Origin: SLID01 sp041667545 | GTDB taxonomy: Bacteria; Omnitrophota; Gorgyraeia; Tantalellales; Tantalellaceae | Direction of reading: 5' to 3' | NCBI GenBank assembly: GCA_041667545.1 | Contig: JBAYES010000030.1 | Location: 1-24,738 of the forward strand | Length of the DNA stretch: 24,738 bases | Shown: in pieces, positions 15,082 through 23,079 of the stretch | Layout: every line of letters begins with the position of its first letter | Numbering within the stretch: position 1 is the stretch's first letter | Notes under the pieces: model-generated | Database searches by the model: none | The model's input: the letters and a program-made list of their open reading frames with translations, nothing else | What the model was told of the DNA's origin: nothing | Program-made: the position numbers and the translations under genes

Positions 15082-17232
15082 TCAAAACTTCCGCCTGCTT
15101 TTCCTGGGTTCTTCCTGCTTTTCCAGGTCTTCCGCTGTCACGCCCTGCGCGATCGGTAGTTCCAGTATAATTGACGCGCCTTTTCCTCTGCCCGCGGACT
15201 CAACGCAGACTTTTCCTTTATGGGAATCGATTATCCTCTTCACATAATACAACCCCATCCCGCTTCCTTCACTCGATGCCTTAGTCGTGACAAACGGCAT
15301 AAACACAATAGGTATTTTTTCCGCTTCTATCCCCTCTCCCGTATCTGAAAACGTGAGCCTTGCCAGATCAGTACTAGCCCTTTCGATTTTGATATTGATC
15401 TTTTTCTCATCAACATACTGCAACGCGTGCATGGAATTTCTTGCGAAGTTTCGTAATACGCCGATAAGATGCTGTGTATTGCCGTATATTATTATCGGCT
15501 CCTCGGGGACATCCGTGCTAACCACGATACGCTGATGCTTAAATTCAGGCATGGATAAATGCATAAAGCCGGCAACAACATCACCGAGCTTCAAATGGTA
15601 ATACTCCCCGGAATCTTTCTTGCCGAAATCATAAATAGCTTTAACCATGGCCGATACGCGTGTCGCCGCCTCGAATATATAATCAAGGTAGTTAAAGATC
15701 TCCTGCCGTTCCACTTCATTCGCGCCTGATCCTTCCACGATAATCTTCAATAACTCGCTGTTACCCAGAATAATAGCCATGGGGTTATCTATCTCGTGAG
15801 CCAAAGAATAGGAAAAGGTGTCCATTTCCTGGATGCGCTCTTTTCTTTGCCGAGCTTCGATCTCTTGCCAGAAAAAACAGTTTTCGATAGACAACGCCAT
15901 GGAGTACGATAACGTTTCGAAAACCGTAAGATCATCCTGCGTGTAGATCTGATGAGCGGGCTTTGCGCCAAGCACGATAAACGCCAGGAGATTCCCTTCG
16001 ATAAAACATGGGATCGCAAGACTAAAATCTATGCCTGTTTTATCGGCCTCCTTTCCTAATTCTTCGGCAAGAATAAGCTTGTTATGTTGGTTTAATACTT
16101 TTGCCAATGGATGATTAAGCGCAAAAAGTTCATCAAAGTGCACATGGTTATTCTCCGGATAGCAGAATTTTTTTTTGTATGCATTATATTCATCATCTTT
16201 CAAATATATGGCAACCTGCGAGGTTTTCACCGCCTGGACTAGTGTTGTTCCAACAAGCTTAATTAATTCGTCTGTGTTACGAATGCGGGTCATTGACCTG
16301 GAAAGCTCTCGTAAGGCTGTCTGATACTGACGCTGTTCTTTCAGCAACCTATTTTCTGCGCGATGCTGGAGATATAGATAAATAAAAGGCCCTACCGTCG
16401 CCAATCCGAGAAGAACTATCATAGGCAACCAAAACCAATTTTGCCCAAAAATTATTATAAGTTCGTCACGAAACCAGCCTGCCAAACCAAACGGTATGCC
16501 GAGAACCAGCGTATATACAACCGTAAAAATTGCCATACGTGTTATTGCAATATTAATATCTAGGAGACGGTATTTGATAATCGCGTAAGTTGTCAGGAGA
16601 ATGTATACCGACACAAGGATATTCCCAATCGGAAGAATGCGCACATTGTACCACAAAGGATAATTGGTAGCCCCGCCTGTCCAACCGATAATGGCGGCCA
16701 AAAGGATATACCTAAGTCGCATTTTTTGTATTCCGCTTGAAATCGTATAAGCTTTCAGAACTGTGATTACTCCATAAATAACTATCGAAATCCATATCGG
16801 CAAAAATACACCGTACAAAATCCCAGGATCGGGCCAGTACTTAAAGAACATCTTCTCCGAAACCCCTTTAATAAAATAGCGTGTAAAATTACCGTACAGG
16901 AACAAAATACCCACAGTATATGAAAACTGGATAATATGCCTTTTTTTCTTGTTCTGTCCCAACAGTATCAGAAGATGATGCAGGTAAAAAATTGGTATAA
17001 AAATAGCACCCGCCATAAAACCATATGAGCAAAACAAAGCAAAAGCAGCGTTATCAGAAAAAAGCCACAGAGCATAAAAAATGCTCCACAGAGCAACACT
17101 TACGCAAAACAGAAAATACGTGATATTCAGAGGATTTTTCTTATCCCTGGTAATTACGAACACGCCTAACAAGATACTGGTTATGGCGTTAATTACCCCT
17201 GATATTGGAAAGTATAGATAAGGTGAATTCAT
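15082..17232 (-). CDS. Membrane sensor histidine kinase (7TM-type N-terminus, GAF, HisKA, HATPase)
   Basis: The protein has 716 residues. Residues ~5-290 contain eight to nine membrane helices; the FIPIFYLHHLLIL helix resembles the 7TM sensor region of histidine kinases (PF16927-like). Residues ~315-455 form a GAF-like domain. The dimerisation domain carries His479 in the H-box AHEIDNP. The ATPase domain shows an N-box (RNFARNS, Asn595/Asn599), G1 (SDTGEGI, 629-635), F-box (MPFVTT) and G2 (GSGMGLYYVK, ~656-665). All catalytic elements are present. It lies 25 bases after the methyltransferase gene and 22 before a receiver gene, in one operon. The sensory helices could bind a hydrophobic signal made by the methyltransferase, as PhcS does in Ralstonia. 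The ribosome site is weak, so coupling to the upstream gene is likely. Confidence 0.93.
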   Translation of the reverse strand: MNSPYLYFPISGVINAITSILLGVFVITRDKKNPLNITYFLFCVSVALWSIFYALWLFSDNAAFALFCSYGFMAGAIFIPIFYLHHLLILLGQNKKKRHIIQFSYTVGILFLYGNFTRYFIKGVSEKMFFKYWPDPGILYGVFLPIWISIVIYGVITVLKAYTISSGIQKMRLRYILLAAIIGWTGGATNYPLWYNVRILPIGNILVSVYILLTTYAIIKYRLLDINIAITRMAIFTVVYTLVLGIPFGLAGWFRDELIIIFGQNWFWLPMIVLLGLATVGPFIYLYLQHRAENRLLKEQRQYQTALRELSRSMTRIRNTDELIKLVGTTLVQAVKTSQVAIYLKDDEYNAYKKKFCYPENNHVHFDELFALNHPLAKVLNQHNKLILAEELGKEADKTGIDFSLAIPCFIEGNLLAFIVLGAKPAHQIYTQDDLTVFETLSYSMALSIENCFFWQEIEARQRKERIQEMDTFSYSLAHEIDNPMAIILGNSELLKIIVEGSGANEVERQEIFNYLDYIFEAATRVSAMVKAIYDFGKKDSGEYYHLKLGDVVAGFMHLSMPEFKHQRIVVSTDVPEEPIIIYGNTQHLIGVLRNFARNSMHALQYVDEKKINIKIERASTDLARLTFSDTGEGIEAEKIPIVFMPFVTTKASSEGSGMGLYYVKRIIDSHKGKVCVESAGRGKGASIILELPIAQGVTAEDLEKQEEPRKSRRKF

Positions 17233-17257
17233 AAGTAGTTCTCTGTGCTATCGAGCC

Positions 17258-18319
17258 TTAATTTTTAAGGATCATGGCGTATTGAAGAATCCCCTGCTGC
17301 TCATAACAGATTTTGACATCAGCTTTTTTGAATTTCGCGTCAGTAAATATCTTGAGGAACTCCTCTTCATCTCGGTATATTAAGTTCCAGTCTCCTACCC
17401 ACTCCATAAAATGAACAGAAGGATTACTATACTTATCCCTCACGTTAGCGATAAGCAGGAGTCCACCCGGGGTCAATATCTTCCCCAGATTTTTGCACAA
17501 GGAAACCGCTGTCGTGTGGCCGAGGTAATCAAAAAGCCCGGCGGAATATATCACATCGTATCTCCCGGGGATAACATCTAAAACGTCACGAGCAGCCGCT
17601 ATTCTCAATGCGTTCTTTTTGAAAAATTTTACCGTAGTTATCCGTGAAAGTAATTCCTTGGAAAAATTCAGAGCCCTTGCATCGTGGTCAAAACAGTCTA
17701 TACTTACGTTTTCATTTAGCTTTTCCTCAAGGAAAAGCTCGTGTATCTCTTTCGCGGAACCCGAAGCTAAATTCATTATACGAATGGACGGCGAGTTCGT
17801 TTTAGAAATATGATCTGTTATTATTCGTTTAAGATCACCTTTGCGGTTTCTTACGGCCACAGCTATAGCTGACATCTGGAAATAGTTATCAAACAATCTT
17901 TCAAACCCACAGGTTTTTGGGGAATTAAGGTAGATATCATAGATTATTTTGAAGTCGCCTGGATACCCGAAAGGCTTGTCAACACTCCACCTGCAAAAAT
18001 CGCCAACATAAAAACTTTCCTTGAAGTTCCTTATAAAAAAATCCCTTAAGCTCTGTGCCTTTTTATGATTCCCATGAGACAATTGTGATTTTTCGTAATC
18101 CATTATTTCCCTGAAAATCCCATTAACTTCGGCATTAAACTCATTCTGGAATTTTCCCCACTCATTCGGATGTTTAGATAGGTATCTCTCTATTTCTTTT
18201 GCACGTTTCTGATAAAGTCTAATACGTGTCCGCATTGAAGTTTTTGCACCGGAAATATTGACCTGCTGCATATTGCTTATATTTGTTTTTTTAAAGGGCT
18301 TAATCGTCTCACTCCCCAT
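17258..18319 (-). CDS. SAM-dependent methyltransferase of the PhcB-like (3-hydroxy fatty acid methyl ester) family
   Basis: The protein has 353 residues. An N-terminal helical part (~30-160) contains GYPGDF (118-123) and AVRNRK (155-160), motifs I associate with the extracellular-factor methyl ester synthases related to Ralstonia PhcB. The Rossmann methyltransferase core follows: motif I NLASGSAKEI (183-192), an acidic loop with Asp211/Asp213, VIYSAGLFDYL (256-266) and the post-II segment LTPGGLLLIAN. PhcB methylates a 3-hydroxy fatty acid to make the quorum-sensing ester, but substrate and product here are not visible from sequence. A G-rich site (AAGGGGGG) lies eight to nine bases before the ATG; Met17 and Met29 are alternative starts. 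It heads a six-gene operon with a sensor kinase and receivers, which supports a signal-synthase role. Confidence 0.85.
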   Translation of the reverse strand: MGSETIKPFKKTNISNMQQVNISGAKTSMRTRIRLYQKRAKEIERYLSKHPNEWGKFQNEFNAEVNGIFREIMDYEKSQLSHGNHKKAQSLRDFFIRNFKESFYVGDFCRWSVDKPFGYPGDFKIIYDIYLNSPKTCGFERLFDNYFQMSAIAVAVRNRKGDLKRIITDHISKTNSPSIRIMNLASGSAKEIHELFLEEKLNENVSIDCFDHDARALNFSKELLSRITTVKFFKKNALRIAAARDVLDVIPGRYDVIYSAGLFDYLGHTTAVSLCKNLGKILTPGGLLLIANVRDKYSNPSVHFMEWVGDWNLIYRDEEEFLKIFTDAKFKKADVKICYEQQGILQYAMILKN

Positions 18320-18382
18320 AGGAACAGCCCCCCTTCCATAACTTTTTCAGATAAGTCTTAAATTCACGTTAAATATTTGAAA

Positions 18383-18411
18383 AGTATACACTACAATGGT
18401 TTCTACAGCAA
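18383..18411 (-). promoter_or_regulatory. Promoter of the methyltransferase-kinase-receiver operon
   Basis: On the minus strand TTGCTG (18406-18411) is followed after 17 bases by TATACT (18383-18388). The expected start is near 18376, leaving a leader of about 55 bases. The -10 is near consensus and the -35 matches four of six. Confidence 0.6.
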
Positions 18412-18431
18412 GAGACCGGAAAATGCAGTAG

Positions 18432-18463
18432 TGTCAACACCCTTTCAGGGGCAGAGCTTGACA
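18432..18463. repeat. Nested hairpin with adjacent direct repeat in the 300-base intergenic region
   Basis: TGTCAA (18432-18437) pairs with TTGACA (18458-18463) and encloses a smaller CCC-TTTCA-GGG stem (18440-18450). Immediately after, TTGACAT is repeated in tandem (18458-18464, 18465-18471). The rest of the gap 18320-18619 has no supportable gene; the 73-codon frame there lacks a ribosome site and resembles nothing. The hairpins and GGGGACGC-like words recall REP-type or decayed insertion-sequence ends, a low-certainty impression. Confidence 0.4.
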
Positions 18464-18603
18464 TTTGACATTTTTTGCAGCTTTCAGCAGCCTTTATGGA
18501 ATCCTACCTCTGAAATGGAATGGACATCACAATTTGGGGACGCAATAGGCGCGATATTTAATTGCGAAAAAGATGAACGGAGTAAATCCTTAATTTGAGA
18601 CTT

Positions 18604-18620
18604 GACCCCTATTGGGGGTC
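18604..18620 (-). terminator. Possible hairpin terminator after the ABC transporter
   Basis: GACCCC (18604-18609) and GGGGTC (18615-18620) form a perfect six-base GC-rich stem around a five-base loop. It overlaps the last base of the transporter stop codon. In the minus direction it is not followed by a U-rich run, so it may be a weak or non-intrinsic terminator, or part of the repeat-like intergenic DNA. Confidence 0.3.
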
Positions 18621-20443
18621 TATTGAGGGTCGCCTTGTGTGAATTGCATGTCGTATAGTTTCTTGTAGAGGGGGCTTTTTGCCAGAAGTTCGTCGTGGGT
18701 GCCTGAGTCCGCTATCAGGCCTTCGTTTATGACGACTATCTTGTTGGCGTGTTTCACCGTGCTGAGCCTGTGGGCGATAACTATTACGGTTCTGCCTTTA
18801 ACAAGGTTATTTATGGCTTCCTGGACAAGCTTTTCGCTTTCCGTATCAAGTTGAGAGGTCGCCTCGTCAAATATCAGGATAGGAGGGTTCTTGTATATCG
18901 CCCTGGCTATGGCTATCCTTTGCCTTTGGCCTCCCGATATTTTCAGGCCCCTTTCTCCGATAATGGAATCGTAGCCCTCTGGGAACTCTTTGATGAACAT
19001 ATGGGCATTGGCCGCCTTGGATACAGAGATAAGCTGATCTTCATCGGTATCGGTATGCCCGTAACAGATATTTGCCCTGACGGTGTCGTTAAAAAGCAAT
19101 GTCTCCTGTGTTACAAGGCCTATTTTTTCCCTTAAGGATCTCAGATTGAAGTCTTTCAGGTCTTTTCCGTCTATTCTGACCGTGCCTGAAGTGGGATCAT
19201 AAAACCTCGGAATAAGGTTAACAAGAGTGCTTTTTCCCCCTCCCGAAGGGCCCACAAGAGCCACTATCTCACCTCTTTTAACGGAGAGGTCTATTCCCTT
19301 CAGAACAGGTTCTTTGTCGTAGCTGAACCAGACCCTGTCAAAGGTTATATCTTTCTCGAAATTATCCAATGGCGCGGCATCGGGTTTTTCCAATATGCTG
19401 ACGGGGGTATCGTAAAGCTGGAAAATACGTTCCGCGGCCGCCAAAGCCTGCTGGTTTATGCCGTAAACATTGCTTAGTTTTTTGAAGGGTTTCATCAGTG
19501 AAAATATGGCCGCAAGGAACGCCGCGAAAACACCGAATGAAAGTTCTCCCGATATCATGCTTCTGCCGGCTATCCATAAAATAGCGGCTACGCACGCTAC
19601 CATCATACTTTCCGTAAGAGGGCTTACTATCTTCATCTTCTTTATGGAGCTCATCGTAAGATTATAATAAGCCTGGTTCCTTTTTTTGAACTCGGAACAT
19701 TCATAGTCTTCCATGCCGAAAGATTTAACGAGTTTTATGCCCGATATGGTCTCAAGCAGCATATTGTTTATGTCTCCCGCCTGTTCCTGTGACGTGCGGC
19801 TTATTTTCCGCAATCTTTTGCCTATTCTTATTACGGGATACAGAATAAGCGGAAACACTATAAGGCTTACCAGAATAAAGCTCCAAGGAACTCCCCCGTA
19901 CATTTTAAGCCCAACAAGCAGGGCTATGTAAAAGAAAAGTTCTATGGGCTGCGAGAAGGTGTCGGCTACGCCGCTCCCGATGGAATCTCTTATTACGGCG
20001 GCATCATGTGTTATCCGGGACATGAGTTTCCCCGTGGGGTTACGGCTGAAAAAGTCCATGGAAAGATCCTGCAGTTTCCTGTAGATGTCGTTCTTGACGT
20101 CCCTTATGACCCTTTCGCTGACGTCCCCCATAAGATAGGATTTAAGATACTCGAAAATACCCTTAAAGAGAAAAACTATTACCACTATCCCCGTCATTAT
20201 GTTAAGAAGCTGTATGCGGGGAAGAGTATTCACCTTATCTATGCCGTTCTGGATAAGCTGCGGTAAAACTACGCCGTCCGGAGGGATTATGTCTTTCCCG
20301 GTTATTACCTTGTCCACAAGAGGGATAATGAGCGCTATCGGAGAAGCGCTGAAAGCGGAAGAAAGGATCATGCAGATAACGGCGGCCAGGAAGACCGGCC
20401 AGTGAGGCAGTAAAAGTCTGATAAATCTTGTATAAGTTTTCAT
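18620..20443 (-). CDS. msbA: MsbA-like lipid exporter, ABC transporter permease and ATPase
   Basis: This 607-residue half-transporter has an N-terminal type IV (ABC exporter) membrane domain of about six helices (~1-320), with coupling-region text IRDVKNDIYRKLQDLSMDFF. The ATPase domain has Walker A GPSGGGKST (~398-406), signature ISGGQRQR (~502-509), Walker B ILIFDEATS (~522-530) and the switch His in VIAHRLS (~556). Length and layout match MsbA, which flips lipid A core from the inner to the outer leaflet of the inner membrane. Paralogous exporters share the fold, so the substrate is inferred. The ATG has AAGGA four to five bases upstream. It follows the prepilin gene by 93 bases and is probably the last gene of the ndk operon or has a weak promoter of its own. 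Confidence 0.92.
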   Translation of the reverse strand: MKTYTRFIRLLLPHWPVFLAAVICMILSSAFSASPIALIIPLVDKVITGKDIIPPDGVVLPQLIQNGIDKVNTLPRIQLLNIMTGIVVIVFLFKGIFEYLKSYLMGDVSERVIRDVKNDIYRKLQDLSMDFFSRNPTGKLMSRITHDAAVIRDSIGSGVADTFSQPIELFFYIALLVGLKMYGGVPWSFILVSLIVFPLILYPVIRIGKRLRKISRTSQEQAGDINNMLLETISGIKLVKSFGMEDYECSEFKKRNQAYYNLTMSSIKKMKIVSPLTESMMVACVAAILWIAGRSMISGELSFGVFAAFLAAIFSLMKPFKKLSNVYGINQQALAAAERIFQLYDTPVSILEKPDAAPLDNFEKDITFDRVWFSYDKEPVLKGIDLSVKRGEIVALVGPSGGGKSTLVNLIPRFYDPTSGTVRIDGKDLKDFNLRSLREKIGLVTQETLLFNDTVRANICYGHTDTDEDQLISVSKAANAHMFIKEFPEGYDSIIGERGLKISGGQRQRIAIARAIYKNPPILIFDEATSQLDTESEKLVQEAINNLVKGRTVIVIAHRLSTVKHANKIVVINEGLIADSGTHDELLAKSPLYKKLYDMQFTQGDPQ

Positions 20444-20536
20444 GTGATCCTTTTTTGTCTGTCGCGTGATTTGTTCTGCTGTTTTAACTTAAATTATGCG
20501 TTCAATTGCGACTCTCCTCCATTCTACGAACTAAAG

Positions 20537-20980
20537 TCACTCGTGCCAGACTATTTCGCCGTTCAGGAACAGGACGTTCCTGTCCCGATCCGGGTGGTTG
20601 TCTTCTTTGTCATATGCCATAGGCTGGTTTTCGGATGTTTTCAGGGAAAGTCCGGGGACATAAAAATAATCGGGATCGTCTATGGTTCCCGTCGACTTCT
20701 TGATGGGGCAATTCATTGTGGTCTTATCCGAAAGATAGTTTTCTTCGTACAATGTTTTGAGGGACGGCGGGAATTCGCCGTCATTCTTATTGGCGTACAT
20801 GTACAGGGCAACGCCTATTGTTTTGAGATTATCCTCGCATTCGGCCCTGAGATGCCGCTTGTTCATATACCCTATTACGGGAATGAACGCCAGGAATATC
20901 GCCGCCGATACGGCGAAAACAACAAGCAATTCTCCTATTGTGAACCCTTTTGAATTAGTTTTATTGTTTTGTTTTTTCAT
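20537..20980 (-). CDS. Type IV prepilin/pseudopilin-like protein
   Basis: The protein has 147 residues. A short basic leader ends in Gly12, followed by FTIGELLVV with Glu17 at the +5 position of the mature protein. This is the prepilin peptidase site and N-methylated hydrophobic helix of type IV pilins and type II secretion pseudopilins. The globular part has Cys48 and Cys91, which could form a disulfide, and ends with VLFLNGEIVW, a C-terminal motif frequent in PVC-group prepilin-like proteins. The start lies 20 bases inside the coaB 3' end and the ribosome site is weak, so expression is probably coupled. No pilus assembly genes are in the window, so the machine it joins is unknown. Confidence 0.88.
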   Translation of the reverse strand: MKKQNNKTNSKGFTIGELLVVFAVSAAIFLAFIPVIGYMNKRHLRAECEDNLKTIGVALYMYANKNDGEFPPSLKTLYEENYLSDKTTMNCPIKKSTGTIDDPDYFYVPGLSLKTSENQPMAYDKEDNHPDRDRNVLFLNGEIVWHE

Positions 20981-21653
20981 GTTTTTCCCGCATCAACCGT
21001 TCCGCCGCATCGGCTATTACTCTTGCTATCACGGGTTTTGAAATGTTCTTGAAACTCTTCGAGCCGCCGTTCTTTTCCATGATGGTGTAATCCGTGCGGC
21101 TTTTCCCGAACGGAGAACGCTTCCCCCCCGCCTTATTGACCACAATAAGGTCCAGCCGTTTGTCCTTAAGTTTTTTGAGTCCGTTCTTTATGTCATTGTC
21201 CGTTTCAAGCGCGAAACCTATTTTAACAAAACCGCTTTTTGCCCGCAAGGTCCCCAGGATATCTTTGTTCTTTATGAGTCTTAATGTCATTTTTTCTTTT
21301 TTCTTGATCTTCCGCTTTTGCCTTTCAGCCGGCCTGAAATCACACACGGCCGCGGCCATTATAAGGCATCCGCAGGAAGGAGCTCGGGAGGAAACTTCCT
21401 TTAGCATGTCGGAGGCGGAATCGACCTTCACGACTTCCGCTCCGCGCGGAGGCGGAAGAAAGACAGGACCCGTTATAAGACTTACCGGAAACCCTTTTTT
21501 CAGGCATTCTTTCGCTATTGAGTAGCCCATCTCTCCGGTGGACCTGTTCGTCAGGTACCGCACGGGGTCGAGGTATTCCAGTGTAGGCCCCGCGGTAACA
21601 AGGACCGTTCTCCCGGTACCGTGTTTTTTTAAGTTTTTTCGAGTAACGCCCAC
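20961..21653 (-). CDS. coaB: Phosphopantothenate-cysteine ligase (CoaB), separate from CoaC
   Basis: The 230-residue protein matches the CoaB half of CoaBC, which joins phosphopantothenate and cysteine in coenzyme A synthesis. Visible motifs are VLVTAGPTLEYLDPVRYLTN (17-36) with the STGEMG loop, AAVCDFRP (101-108), KIKK (115-118), GFALETDN (146-153) and VVNK (171-174). The ORF opens with GTG (21651-21653) 11 bases after the coaC stop, and no ribosome site is visible before it. In most bacteria the two activities are one fused protein. Here a one-base frame change beside an A7 run (21672-21678) separates them. The start is therefore uncertain; the product may come from coupling, slippage or a frame error in the sequence. 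Confidence 0.92.
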   Translation of the reverse strand: MGVTRKNLKKHGTGRTVLVTAGPTLEYLDPVRYLTNRSTGEMGYSIAKECLKKGFPVSLITGPVFLPPPRGAEVVKVDSASDMLKEVSSRAPSCGCLIMAAAVCDFRPAERQKRKIKKKEKMTLRLIKNKDILGTLRAKSGFVKIGFALETDNDIKNGLKKLKDKRLDLIVVNKAGGKRSPFGKSRTDYTIMEKNGGSKSFKNISKPVIARVIADAAERLMREKHEKTKQ

Positions 21654-21664
21654 TTTGTCAGCTT

Positions 21665-22225
21665 TTAGTTGTTTTTTTGAAGAAGGATCTTTTCTGTTTC
21701 CTCGACAATGGTCTCGGAAGGGGCCAGATGGCCTACTCCTTCTCTTCCGCAGGCAAGATGTCCTTCGACGGGATCGACAAAAAAGTATCCCTTGTCTCTG
21801 AGATATTCCATTTTATCCCGTATAACGGGGTTGTTGAACATCCTGTCGTTCATTGCCGGGGCCAGCACGACCGGGCATGCCGCGGCGGCAACCGTACAGG
21901 ACAATATATCGTCGCATATCCCGGAAGCTATCTTCCCTATGATGTCGGCGGTGGCGGGAGCTATGAGTATCAGGTCCGCCTCGTCGGCAAGGGAAATATG
22001 CACAGGGTCGAATTTGTCGGGCCTTTTGAACATGTCCGTCACCGCACGCTCTCCGCTCAGGGTCTCAAGAGTGGTCGCCGTTACGAACCATTTGGCATGG
22101 GGAGACATAACGCATTTGACAGAATGCCCTCTCTTTCTAAGCATGCCTATTATCTCGCATGCCTTGAACGCCGCTATGCTCGCCGTTATTCCTAAAACTA
22201 TCTTTTTCCCGGATCCGGTTTTCAT
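21665..22225 (-). CDS. coaC: Phosphopantothenoylcysteine decarboxylase (CoaC)
   Basis: This 186-residue flavoprotein of the HFCD family decarboxylates phosphopantothenoylcysteine. Motifs seen: an N-terminal GITASIAAFKACE nucleotide fold, catalytic His76 in PVHISLADEAD, APATADIIGKIASGICDD (89-106), the PAMN motif (123-126, Asn126) and the substrate flap ACGREGVGHL with active-site Cys159. Length is normal for the CoaC half. The start ATG overlaps the rpoZ stop by four bases (ATGA, 22222-22225). The C-terminus (LLQKNN) is set by a stop just after an A7 run; an eighth A would read on in the coaB frame. Confidence 0.95.
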   Translation of the reverse strand: MKTGSGKKIVLGITASIAAFKACEIIGMLRKRGHSVKCVMSPHAKWFVTATTLETLSGERAVTDMFKRPDKFDPVHISLADEADLILIAPATADIIGKIASGICDDILSCTVAAAACPVVLAPAMNDRMFNNPVIRDKMEYLRDKGYFFVDPVEGHLACGREGVGHLAPSETIVEETEKILLQKNN

Positions 22226-22428
22226 TTTGCGCTTTCAGTTTTTTTTAGAGATACCTTGTCGGCCTCTATTTCTCTTATAGCGGTGGTCGTGAATTTTTCT
22301 TTGGGGTCCGCGTCTACCAGCTTTTTCGCCCCGCTATTAAGCTCTACCGCCCTTACAGCCGCCATGTTGCACAGCTTGTATAAACTGCCCGCTTTGGTCA
22401 TAAGAATGTCCATTGAGATCTCTTTCAT
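22222..22428 (-). CDS. rpoZ: RNA polymerase omega subunit
   Basis: The 68-residue protein fits RpoZ, which helps fold and assemble the beta-prime subunit. Recognisable parts are a YKLCNMAAVRAVELN helix, corresponding to the conserved Lys/Asn/Ala/Arg helix, and TTTAIREIEADKV, corresponding to the conserved ALREI segment. It overlaps gmk by one base (TAATG) and coaC by four. The order gmk-rpoZ-coaBC is common in bacteria and supports the call. Confidence 0.93.
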   Translation of the reverse strand: MKEISMDILMTKAGSLYKLCNMAAVRAVELNSGAKKLVDADPKEKFTTTAIREIEADKVSLKKTESAK

Positions 22429-23030
22429 TATTCCGCCTTTTTGTTTATCCTCGTCCGGTTTTCTCTCTCTTTTTCTATAACCTGCTTTAACTCCTCTACG
22501 GCTTCATCAAGCTTATTGTTTATTACCAGAAAGTCATACTCGTCTGAGGCCGCCACTTCCTGCCTGGATTCCCTGAGACGTATGGCTACCTGCGCCTCTT
22601 CGTCGGTCTTCCTGCGTCTAAGCCGGTTTTCCAGTTCTTGTATGGAAGGCGGCATAATAAAGACGCTGATGCTTTCAGGGTACTCTTTTTTAGCTTTTCG
22701 GGCTCCCTTTACGTCTATGCACATTATCACGTCTTTTCCTTCATTCAGCATCTTCTCTATTTGTTTACGCGGAGTGCCGTAGTAAGCTCCGAAATTCTCT
22801 TCCCACTCCAGGAATTCTCCGTTATTTTTCATCCTTTCGAATTCTTCCGGCGCAACGAAAACATAATCTTCCCCGTTCTTTTCTCCCTCCCGGGGTTCTC
22901 TTGTAGTATAAGATACCGACCTCGCCATTCCCCCGAGCCTTTTCATAAGCTCTTCCACTATGGAAGTCTTGCCGCTTCCTGAAGGCGCGGAAAGCACTAC
23001 GATAATAGGTTCTCGCCTTTTATTTGCCAT
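22428..23030 (-). CDS. gmk: Guanylate kinase
   Basis: The 200-residue enzyme phosphorylates GMP to GDP. The P-loop is APSGSGKT (15-22). The GMP-binding region reads SVSYTTREPREGEKNGEDYVFV, followed by EFLEWEENFGAYYGTP, and the lid is Arg-rich (RLRRRKTDEE). All standard motifs and the usual length are present. GGTGA lies about six bases before the ATG. It sits 49 bases after yicC and overlaps rpoZ by one base. Confidence 0.96.
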   Translation of the reverse strand: MANKRREPIIVVLSAPSGSGKTSIVEELMKRLGGMARSVSYTTREPREGEKNGEDYVFVAPEEFERMKNNGEFLEWEENFGAYYGTPRKQIEKMLNEGKDVIMCIDVKGARKAKKEYPESISVFIMPPSIQELENRLRRRKTDEEAQVAIRLRESRQEVAASDEYDFLVINNKLDEAVEELKQVIEKERENRTRINKKAE

Positions 23031-23079
23031 TCTTCACCAATAACTTCTCTGCCCGGCAGAGGAAAAAGCGGCGGGCTTG

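Noticed and set aside
18377..18598. 73-codon plus-strand frame in the intergenic gap
   Set aside because: It has no ribosome site, no recognisable product and lies over hairpins and direct repeats.
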